37,353 bases of DNA from Smithella sp. UBA2180 (GTDB lineage: Bacteria > Desulfobacterota > Syntrophia > Syntrophales > Smithellaceae), in contig DCVU01000079.1 of the NCBI GenBank assembly GCA_002327415.1, positions 1 through 37,353 on the forward strand, in the 5' to 3' direction. The notes under the pieces were generated by a model. That model was not told the DNA's origin. It searched no databases and saw only the letters and a list, made by a program, of their open reading frames with translations. A program made the position numbers and the translations under genes. This document shows positions 15,798 to 22,712 of the stretch, piece by piece (within the stretch, counting starts at the first letter, position 1; every line of letters begins with the position of its first letter).

Positions 15798-15858
15798 ACT
15801 ATTACTCCGGCGGCTAAATCATGGGTGTTCTTTCCCTGAAATTTCCAATATTTATGGA

Positions 15859-15888
15859 ACAATTATTAATAACACAATTATTAATAAC
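15859..15888. repeat. Perfect 15-bp tandem duplication upstream of the TerB-like gene
   Basis: ACAATTATTAATAAC occurs at 15859-15873 and again at 15874-15888. Each unit contains the palindrome TTATTAATAA. It is next to the candidate promoter at 15891-15919, so it may be an operator pair. Confidence 0.6.
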
Positions 15889-15890
15889 TA

Positions 15891-15919
15891 TTGCCTTATT
15901 CATACTTATCACGTAATAT
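15891..15919 (+). promoter_or_regulatory. Candidate promoter for the TerB-like gene and cation ATPase
   Basis: TTGCCT (15891-15896) and TAATAT (15914-15919) with a 17-base spacer, 40 bases before the start codon at 15959. Matches consensus at 4 of 6 positions in each box. Confidence 0.4.
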
Positions 15920-15958
15920 GCGCGCCAATTTACTTTTGATTGAAAAGGAGGAACACAT

Positions 15959-16519
15959 ATGTCGGATTTGGGAAAAATAAATGATCTTGAGGAACAGTTT
16001 TTTTTCAAGGAAAATCAGAAGATGGCGGAGAAATACCGCGCTATGCAGCAGATGAAGGAAACCAAAGAGGCGCTCGCAGTAGTGTCGGGAATTGACGATG
16101 ATCTGATACTGGAAAAATTCATTGCCCTGAATCTACGCCCGGAAACTCTCGCGTCGATTTCACTGGTACCACTTATTGAAATTGCCTGGGCTGATGGGAA
16201 TGTTGATCCGAAAGAGAAGGATGCGATCCTTAATGCAGTGGGCAAGTTCGGCTGGTCGCCGGATAGTCTTAACTACGATTTGCTCAATCAGTGGCTAAAG
16301 AACAAGCCTTCCTCTTCACTGTTAACGGCATGGAAACATTATGTGGACGCGTTATGCCATAAGATGACCAATGAAGAAGTAGCGCATTTTAAGAAAGAAA
16401 TTATGGCGCATGTTACCGTTGTCGCTGAAGCGGCCGGCGGCTTTTTGGGTATCGGCAGAATCTCTGCAGAAGAACGAAATATGATTGCTCAACTGGAAAA
16501 CACATTTTGCAACAAATAG
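15959..16519 (+). CDS. TerB-like protein
   Basis: A 186-residue soluble helical protein with RBS AAAAGGAGG. The N-terminus is charged and coiled-coil-like (EEQFFFKENQKMAEKYRAM). Residues about 60-110 show the TerB core: SLVPLIEIAWADGNVDPKEK, an acidic 'WADG.VD..E' segment that in tellurite-resistance TerB proteins binds divalent metal. The C-terminus is Gly-rich (EAAGGFLGIGRISAEER). It lies 31 bases before a P-type cation ATPase, so a metal- or stress-related role is plausible but inferred. Confidence 0.75.
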   Translation: MSDLGKINDLEEQFFFKENQKMAEKYRAMQQMKETKEALAVVSGIDDDLILEKFIALNLRPETLASISLVPLIEIAWADGNVDPKEKDAILNAVGKFGWSPDSLNYDLLNQWLKNKPSSSLLTAWKHYVDALCHKMTNEEVAHFKKEIMAHVTVVAEAAGGFLGIGRISAEERNMIAQLENTFCNK

Positions 16520-16550
16520 CGTAGACTACTACAATTGATCAGGAGCCCCC

Positions 16551-19220
16551 ATGCAGGAAATCAACAATATAAAATTTCATAGCTTTAGTGTCGCCGAAGC
16601 GTTTACCCGGTTGAGTTCAACTGAGACAGGATTGCCGGAGGAAAAATCCAACGAACGCATTGACACCTTTGGATTCAATGAAATTACCGAAACAAAAAAA
16701 GAGCCGGCATGGAAGAAATTGCTCGGGCAGTTTGCTAATTTGCTGATCATGATTCTGATAACAGCGGCAATCATCTCGGCTTTGATGGGCGATATCATTG
16801 AAGCGGTATCGATTGTTGTCATTGTGCTCTTGGCCGGAATATTGGGTTTTATACAGGAACATCAGGCCCAGAAGGCGATTGAATCCCTCAAAAAGATGGC
16901 GGCGCACAGGGCGCTTGTGCTGCGCAACGGCATAGAGCACTTGATTGAAGCGCGGTTGCTGGTGCCGGGAGATGTTGTCGTACTCAAGACGGGCGACACG
17001 ATTCCGGCGGATGCCCGTCTGATCGAAGCGGCCAACCTTACGCTTGAGGAGGCGGCGCTTACGGGCGAATCGCAGGGCGTTGTCAAAAATGCCGAAATGA
17101 CCTTTCCTGAAAATTGTGCGGTTGGTGACTGTCTCAATATGGTGTATGCAGGAACCGCCGTGTCCAACGGACGTGGTAAGGCGCTGATTTGCGCAACCGG
17201 CTCGCACACTGAATTCGGCAGAATCGCCGAGATGCTTCAAAAGGAGCCGGAGAAGAAAACCCCTTTGCAACAGAATCTCGATGCGCTGGGCAGCCGGATC
17301 GGCATCTTTGCGCTGGTAGTTGCCGTCATCATGAGCGCCGGCGGAATATTAAAAGGATACGCGCTGGTGAAGATGTTTATCTGGGGCGTTGCCTTGGCGG
17401 TGGCCGTTATTCCGGAAGCGTTGCCGGCGGTGGTAACTATCTCGCTTGCGCTGGGGGTACGCCGTATGGTGAAACGTCGCGCCTTGGTGCGCAAACTGCC
17501 GGCGGTGGAAACGCTCGGCGCTGTTAATATCATCTGCAGTGACAAAACCGGCACACTCACCGAAGATCAGATGACGGTGCGCCGTATTTATGTTGACGGC
17601 AAGATTGTGTCTGTAACCGGCGGTGGATATGACCCGGTTGGTGAGCTGAAGTGTAATGAAGTGGCGTATGACACCGGCAATGTTGTCCTGGCGCAACTAA
17701 TACAAATCGGTTCGCTATGCAACGACTCTCGTCTGGTTAAAAAAGACACGTGGATGATTACCGGTGATCCTACCGAAGGTGCGCTGGTAGTTCTGGCTGC
17801 AAAAGCCGGTTTGAACAGCGATACGCTGCGGTGTGATATCTCACGTATTGCGGAAGATCCGTTTACCTCGGAAAAGAAACGCATGACCACCTACCACTCA
17901 ATTAATAACGAAACTTTCGCTTACAGCAAAGGCGCCGGAGAAGTAATGCTTGGTTGTTCAACGCAAATCATGACATCGCAGGGCATAATTACGATCACCG
18001 ATGAAATACGGACGCATTTACAAAGCACGATCAGACAGTTTGCCGAAGATTCTCTCCGCGTGATCGGATTTGCTTATAAGAAGATAGATTCTTTCACGAA
18101 AGCGCAGCCGGAAGACGGGATGATATTTGTCGGATTTGCGGGTATGATCGATCCGCCTCGCGCCGAAGTTTTTGCAGCGATCCGCCGCTGTGAAAGCGCC
18201 GGCATCCGTCCGGTAATGATCACCGGCGATCACAAGATTACCGCAGTAGCGATTGCGCGGGAGATTGGCATATTGAAAGACGGCAGCGCCTATTCCGGTG
18301 AGGAGATCGAACAGATGAGTGATGAGACCTTCAACCACGTTGTCAACGAGGCAAACGTTTTTGCCCGCATTTCGCCGGCACACAAGTACCGCATCGTTGA
18401 AGCGCTGATGGCGCAGGGCAATATTGTAGCAATGACCGGTGACGGCGTTAATGACGCACCGACGCTCAAGAAGGCCAATATCGGCATCGCAATGGGAATC
18501 ACCGGAACGGACGTAAGCAAGGAAGCAAGCGACATGATTCTCACGGATGATAACTTTGCTTCGATCGTTTCGGCCGTGGAAGAGGGGCGAACGATATTTG
18601 AGAATATCAGAAAATATCTGGTGTATCTGCTCAGCGGTAATATGGGAACAGTGATTGGCATCGTCATCGCAATGGTTGCGGGACTTCCCCTGCCGTTAAC
18701 GGCAGTGCAGATATTATTCATCAATTTTGTCATGGATGGACTGGTTGCCATTGCGCTGGGTGTTGAAGCACCGGAGCCGGGAATCATGGACAAGAAACCG
18801 CGCACAGTTAAGGAAGGGATATTAAATACTTCGGCATTATCAGAAATTATCCTTGTCGGGGTATGGATTGCTCTCCTGACAACAGCGGTTTACGCATATG
18901 CACTGCATAACGGCGCGAGTGATCTAAAGGCCGGTACGCTGTTTTTCACCGCACTGGTATTTGCGCGACTGGTAAACGGCTTTACATGCCGCTCGCTGCA
19001 TCAGAGCGTTTTTATTATGCATCCGTTTTCCAATCGTGCGTTTGTGGCTAGTGTGCTCGTTACAATAATAATAGTTATTGGTATGCTTAATCTGCCAGTA
19101 CTGCAAACGGCATTTGGCCTGACAACTCTTGTCAATTATGACTGGCTGCTGGTAACGTTGCTGCCATTGACGCTCCTGATATTTACCGAAGCGATAAAAT
19201 TTATCAAGCGTAGAATGTAG
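16551..19220 (+). CDS. P2-type cation-transporting ATPase (Ca2+-type)
   Basis: An 889-residue membrane pump with all P-type landmarks: cation-ATPase N domain (1-55), actuator TGES (171-174), M4 motif VAVIPEALP (284-292), phosphorylated Asp331 in DKTGTLT, nucleotide-domain DPTEGAL, and hinge GDGVNDAPTL near 630. The length and ten predicted helices fit P2A (SERCA/PacL-like) pumps. Compared with SERCA, the M4 and M6 residues of Ca site II are kept (M4 Glu, M6 Asn and Asp in INFVMDG), but M5 has SGNMGT where SERCA has SSNVGE, and M6 Thr is Met, so site I looks absent. Probably exports Ca2+ or a related cation, one per cycle. Confidence 0.92.
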   Translation: MQEINNIKFHSFSVAEAFTRLSSTETGLPEEKSNERIDTFGFNEITETKKEPAWKKLLGQFANLLIMILITAAIISALMGDIIEAVSIVVIVLLAGILGFIQEHQAQKAIESLKKMAAHRALVLRNGIEHLIEARLLVPGDVVVLKTGDTIPADARLIEAANLTLEEAALTGESQGVVKNAEMTFPENCAVGDCLNMVYAGTAVSNGRGKALICATGSHTEFGRIAEMLQKEPEKKTPLQQNLDALGSRIGIFALVVAVIMSAGGILKGYALVKMFIWGVALAVAVIPEALPAVVTISLALGVRRMVKRRALVRKLPAVETLGAVNIICSDKTGTLTEDQMTVRRIYVDGKIVSVTGGGYDPVGELKCNEVAYDTGNVVLAQLIQIGSLCNDSRLVKKDTWMITGDPTEGALVVLAAKAGLNSDTLRCDISRIAEDPFTSEKKRMTTYHSINNETFAYSKGAGEVMLGCSTQIMTSQGIITITDEIRTHLQSTIRQFAEDSLRVIGFAYKKIDSFTKAQPEDGMIFVGFAGMIDPPRAEVFAAIRRCESAGIRPVMITGDHKITAVAIAREIGILKDGSAYSGEEIEQMSDETFNHVVNEANVFARISPAHKYRIVEALMAQGNIVAMTGDGVNDAPTLKKANIGIAMGITGTDVSKEASDMILTDDNFASIVSAVEEGRTIFENIRKYLVYLLSGNMGTVIGIVIAMVAGLPLPLTAVQILFINFVMDGLVAIALGVEAPEPGIMDKKPRTVKEGILNTSALSEIILVGVWIALLTTAVYAYALHNGASDLKAGTLFFTALVFARLVNGFTCRSLHQSVFIMHPFSNRAFVASVLVTIIIVIGMLNLPVLQTAFGLTTLVNYDWLLVTLLPLTLLIFTEAIKFIKRRM

Positions 19221-19231
19221 GGGGCATTCTT

Positions 19232-19351
19232 ATACCAGTAGCGGCCTCTCTGATTGTAATCTCCTCTATTCTTATTATATCTGTTGTAGCGTCCATAAGC
19301 TGGCCGGATACAAAGTATGAAGATATTCCTCAGATAACTATAGAGAAGTAA
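19232..19351 (+). pseudogene. Orphan membrane-peptide reading frame (possible gene remnant)
   Basis: Directly after the ATPase stop a frame encodes IPVAASLIVISSILIISVVA followed by SISWPDTKYEDIPQITIEK and a TAA at 19349-19351. It reads like a real transmembrane helix with a polar tail, but it has no ATG, GTG or TTG start, and an in-frame stop lies shortly upstream within the ATPase gene. It could be the C-terminal remnant of a deleted membrane protein. Low confidence. Confidence 0.3.
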
Positions 19352-19355
19352 TATT

Positions 19356-20135
19356 ATGCAAACAGAATATTTAAACGCTTCTCAAGCGCAGTTGAAAAAA
19401 TGGGCAAGGCTTGACGACACCAGGGTGCGGCAAGAGGAAGGAATCTTCCTGGCCGAAGGCATCAAGGTGGTTGAAGAACTACTGACTAGTGACTGGCAAA
19501 TAAAAGCAATACTGGTTATGCCCGAAAAAATACAATACTGGGAGAACCTCGCACTACCAGCCTCCAAAGATATTCCCATTTATCAACTCACACGTTCCCA
19601 ATGGCAAAAAATCGGACAGGACAGAGAACCGGAAGGCATCATGGCTGTAGCCGCCATAAAACGGGCGCCGGATTTTCCTGCATGGCTTATGGAAACTTCC
19701 GGCAACATTATTATTTTGCATGAAATAAACAATCCCCTCAACCTTGGAGCGCTAACCAGAAGCGCGCGATGGTTCGGTTTTGACGGAATAATTTTAAGCG
19801 CTAATTCGGTGGATTACACCAATCCGAAGGCCGTGCGCGCTTCCATGGGCAGTATTTTCCATTTGACAATTATCCCCGGCATTGATTTATCCACTGCATT
19901 GCCCGAGATTAAAAAAAGCTTTTTTCTCATCGGCTCTGATGTGCGCACCGGGTTACCTCCTCATCCTGTTAAAAAAAAGGCAGCCCTCCTTCTGGGCAAT
20001 GAAAGCCATGGCCTGCCGGAAGATATTTTACGAATGGCCGATGAAAAATGGAGCATTCCCGGAAGCGGCAAGGCGGATTCCTTGAGTTTGCCGCAGGCGG
20101 CAGCGATAATGATGTACGAATGCGTGAAACAATGA
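19356..20135 (+). CDS. TrmH/SpoU-family RNA methyltransferase
   Basis: A 259-residue SAM-dependent 2'-O-ribose methyltransferase of the knotted SPOUT class. An N-terminal RNA-binding domain (about 1-105, 'EGIFLAEGIKVVEELL') is followed by the catalytic domain with motif 1 NNPLNLGALTRSARWFG (catalytic Arg135), motif 2 LLGNESHGLP (213-221) and motif 3 SLSLPQAAAIMMYE. Motif 3 usually reads SLNVSVA; SLSLPQA is a variant. The substrate is probably rRNA or tRNA. Its stop overlaps the cutA start by four bases. Confidence 0.9.
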   Translation: MQTEYLNASQAQLKKWARLDDTRVRQEEGIFLAEGIKVVEELLTSDWQIKAILVMPEKIQYWENLALPASKDIPIYQLTRSQWQKIGQDREPEGIMAVAAIKRAPDFPAWLMETSGNIIILHEINNPLNLGALTRSARWFGFDGIILSANSVDYTNPKAVRASMGSIFHLTIIPGIDLSTALPEIKKSFFLIGSDVRTGLPPHPVKKKAALLLGNESHGLPEDILRMADEKWSIPGSGKADSLSLPQAAAIMMYECVKQ

Positions 20136-20449
20136 AATCCTACATTCAAATATCCACGACAACCGAAACCAAAGAACAGGCGGAAAGCATTGCTCAATAT
20201 TTAGTGGAGCAAAACCTGGCCGCCTGCGTACAGATTACCGGGCCGATAACCAGCATTTATCGCTGGAAGGGCAAAGTTGAAAATGCGCAAGAATGGCTAT
20301 GCCTGATTAAAACGCGGGACGAATTATTTGAAAAAGTGGAGGCCGCAATCAAAAAACTGCATCCCTACGAAACTCCGGAAATTATCGCCGTGCCGGTTGT
20401 GAAGGGAAGCAAAGAATATCTGAACTGGCTTAATTATGAACTAAGCTAG
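20132..20449 (+). CDS. cutA: CutA1-family divalent-cation tolerance protein
   Basis: A 105-residue cytosolic trimer-forming protein. Start at ATG 20132 gives the usual length and overlaps the upstream TGA (ATGA); an ATG at 20120 is less likely. Family features are complete: ISTTTETKEQAESIAQYLVE, LAACVQITGPITSIYRWKGK, and KLHPYETPEIIAVPV near the end. CutA1 has been linked to metal tolerance in E. coli, although its biochemical role is unsettled. Confidence 0.93.
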   Translation: MKSYIQISTTTETKEQAESIAQYLVEQNLAACVQITGPITSIYRWKGKVENAQEWLCLIKTRDELFEKVEAAIKKLHPYETPEIIAVPVVKGSKEYLNWLNYELS

Positions 20450-20473
20450 CACAAAAATCAGCCTCGATAGCTA

Positions 20474-21025
20474 TCAGGCCGCGTGCTTTTTCACCCACGC
20501 CACATACTTATCCATCCAGTTTTGCAGGAATTGTTTGCTGTCTTTGCCTATATTGCCGGCGTCATCAAACAATCCTTCCTTCATCTGAATAAAAGCTTCC
20601 GGTTGGCAAAGCGTTGGTACGTTCAGAACTGAGAGAATGTTGCGCAAATGCTGTTGCGCCGCCGCCGTGCCGACAGGGCCTGAAGAGACGCCCAAAATAC
20701 CAGCTGGTTTGCCGGTCCAGGCGCTCTGCCCGGGAGGGCGCGAAGCATTATCGATGGCGTTCTTGAGTACACCGGGTATCGAACGGTTATACTCGGGGGT
20801 AACGAACAAAATGCCCTGAGCGCTCTTGATTTCGTTCTTAAGCCGCTTAACAGACTCGGCCTGGTTCGCGTCGTCGTCCTGATTGTAGAGTGGCAGGTCG
20901 CTGATCTGCACCTGCTGAAAGGAGAACTCCGGCGGCGCCAGCTTCACAAGGGCATCAGCCAGTTTGCGATTGAATGAATCCTTACGCAGGCTTCCGACTA
21001 CAACGTCGATTTGATATGTACTCAT
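20474..21025 (-). CDS. NADPH-dependent FMN reductase / quinone reductase
   Basis: A 183-residue flavodoxin-like flavoprotein with RBS AAGGAGATAATA. VVVGSLRKDSFNRKLA near 9-24 is the FMN-phosphate loop, FVTPEYNRSIPGVLKNAID near 74-92 the family signature, and ILGVSSGPVGTAAAQQHLR the following strand-helix. Relatives reduce quinones, azo dyes, chromate or free FMN. It is the last gene of a three-part minus-strand set after the CPHS thioredoxin and a dioxygenase remnant, 29 bases from the thioredoxin. Confidence 0.92.
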   Translation of the reverse strand: MSTYQIDVVVGSLRKDSFNRKLADALVKLAPPEFSFQQVQISDLPLYNQDDDANQAESVKRLKNEIKSAQGILFVTPEYNRSIPGVLKNAIDNASRPPGQSAWTGKPAGILGVSSGPVGTAAAQQHLRNILSVLNVPTLCQPEAFIQMKEGLFDDAGNIGKDSKQFLQNWMDKYVAWVKKHAA

Positions 21026-21054
21026 TATTATCTCCTTTTAAGGTTATCAAAACA

Positions 21055-21396
21055 TCATGCATTAACGCCGGTAATATCGCATGAATGTATGAAGCTGTCC
21101 AGTTGCCCTTCGGTAAGTCCGCTGCCCAAAATCCCGTCCAGACGCTTGACCACTTTTCCATTCTCAAAAAAGATTACCGTCGGTACTACTTCAATGTCAT
21201 ATGTATCTTCGCACTCGCTCATTTGATCGGTCATCACCCGGCAAAATTGCTGATCGTTGCCAAGAGCATAGTTTTCGAAGATCGGCAGAAATCTGCGTGA
21301 GTGAGGGCACCACGAAGCATAGAAAAGAACCAGAACCCGCGGGCACTTTTTTAACATAGCATCAAGACCGGCTTCAGTTTCAATAACCCTGCTCAT
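21055..21396 (-). CDS. Thioredoxin-fold protein with a CPHS site
   Basis: A 113-residue cytosolic protein with RBS GGAGG. It has the thioredoxin core (VLVLFYASWC, then PHSRRFLPIF, EVVPTVIFFENGKVV), but the active site is C30-P-H-S33: the second Cys is replaced by Ser. Such monothiol forms cannot form the intramolecular disulfide and usually act by mixed disulfides or as isomerase or glutaredoxin-like proteins. It lies between a truncated dioxygenase frame and an FMN reductase, so it may be co-transcribed with the latter. Confidence 0.88.
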   Translation of the reverse strand: MSRVIETEAGLDAMLKKCPRVLVLFYASWCPHSRRFLPIFENYALGNDQQFCRVMTDQMSECEDTYDIEVVPTVIFFENGKVVKRLDGILGSGLTEGQLDSFIHSCDITGVNA

Positions 21397-21407
21397 AACA
21401 CCTCCAA

Positions 21408-21551
21408 TTAACCTATTTGGACAACAAGCACAGCCTTGGGGCGTGGAATTGATTTGCCGATGGAAGTCCAGCGCTCCGTGTAGCTATTCTTCGACAACGC
21501 GTTCATCGGATTGCCGTGTCCGAAGAAAATTGTGGGCATTAAACTGATCAC
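21408..21551 (-). pseudogene. Truncated 4,5-DOPA-extradiol-dioxygenase-like gene (LigB family)
   Basis: A 47-residue frame from GTG 21551 (GGAGGCG upstream; alternative ATG 21539) contains MPTIFFGHGNPMNALSKN, then YTERW and IGKSIPRPKAVLVV. This is the characteristic N-terminus of YgiD/DODA proteins (about 260 residues), including the metal-binding GHG.P motif. It stops at TAA 21408-21410, where the family continues with further metal ligands, so over 80% is missing. It is probably a deletion remnant next to the defence island; the ribosome binding site persists. Confidence 0.75.
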
Positions 21552-21656
21552 TGTAACGCCTCCTTTTTACTAGAGTGATATGCACTGCTAATTTTTTCCC
21601 GCGCCCCTCTTGCCACCATTGCCATGACAGCGCTGGCAGCCACCTAATTATTAGTT

Positions 21657-22712
21657 CTATCTAAAAACATTCTGTGCGTCACACGCTTCGAGAAATGGCT
21701 TTCTTAAAAAATTAGTCTCTGAATAAGGAGATTTTTCGGCCTCGCGGAGTTTACCTTGAAAAATAACATTTGGTGCAAGTCCATAGTTTTGACATTCGTC
21801 TGTTATTTGCGTCAGCCAATACTTCGCATCTTCACTGCAACACTTGGCCTTGTAGCGTTCTTCAATTCCGAATAGTTCATTCCATGTTCGGATTTCGTCT
21901 GACAAATTGGCAGGCCCAAAAGTAATAGATATATCCTGCGGGGTTAATTTTAGAATATCGAGTGTATTGATTTGGATCTTAATTTCTAATTTGTATGAAA
22001 TTGTATTATAAGCGTAAAACGATTTACGTCGGTTTCCATTTTTATCGTGAAGAGGGTCGTTTGCGCCCTTGTTTCCTTTATTGCATTTGTCGCAAATCGG
22101 CGCCAAGTTTTTAAAATTTATTGAGGAAAAAGGATATTTGCTTTTCGGTAAGTAATGATCATACGCATCACGGGTATGAACATACTGACCGTCGATGGGA
22201 AGCAATCCGCAAACAGGGCATTTCCCTTTAGAATTTTTTTTTACAAATTCTTTATAGTGTTCATTAATTGTTCCAATGCGTTGTTGCACCGCTTTTAAAT
22301 TAATGACACTATCAAAAAGGCTTTTAAAGAACTTTTCAAGTTCTATTTTTAGTGTAGCATTTAATTTGTCCAGATCACTGTAAAGAAAAGGGGTGTATCC
22401 TGCTGTTCCCTTGCATAAATCTTCAATTGCATTATTATCTTTATAATTTTTTACTAAAGCATTTTTTTCTGTCTGATTCATCGACTGGAATATTTTGTAA
22501 ACTCGTTCAATTGGGCCGTAGAAATAATCTTCTTTTATTTTGTCATCATTATAAATCTCTAGAGTAATTTTTTTAATTTCATCTGGCAATAAATCAATAT
22601 TGTACTCGACTGAAGGATTTGCATTACACCAAACATCAAGAAATATTTGGTCAACCCATTGCTGGAGCTTATAAATGCTATGATTTGGCAAATATACATA
22701 AGGAAATAGCAT
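21657..22712 (-). CDS. HNH endonuclease, PtuB-like, of a restriction-associated ATPase/HNH pair
   Basis: A 351-residue protein with a central HNH nuclease domain: CPVC (165-168), catalytic-type YDHYLPKSKYP (184-194, Asp185-His186), NLAPICDKCNKGNKG (202-216). CxxC pairs should bind a structural zinc. The arrangement with a DHxLPKSxYP core matches the HNH subunit of Septu (PtuB). Residues 1-150 and 230-351 are helical and not recognised. Its ATG overlaps the ATPase stop by one base (TAATG), so the two are translationally coupled. The coding DNA is visibly more A/T-rich than the ATPase gene, suggesting separate ancestry. Nuclease target is unknown. Confidence 0.85.
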   Translation of the reverse strand: MLFPYVYLPNHSIYKLQQWVDQIFLDVWCNANPSVEYNIDLLPDEIKKITLEIYNDDKIKEDYFYGPIERVYKIFQSMNQTEKNALVKNYKDNNAIEDLCKGTAGYTPFLYSDLDKLNATLKIELEKFFKSLFDSVINLKAVQQRIGTINEHYKEFVKKNSKGKCPVCGLLPIDGQYVHTRDAYDHYLPKSKYPFSSINFKNLAPICDKCNKGNKGANDPLHDKNGNRRKSFYAYNTISYKLEIKIQINTLDILKLTPQDISITFGPANLSDEIRTWNELFGIEERYKAKCCSEDAKYWLTQITDECQNYGLAPNVIFQGKLREAEKSPYSETNFLRKPFLEACDAQNVFR

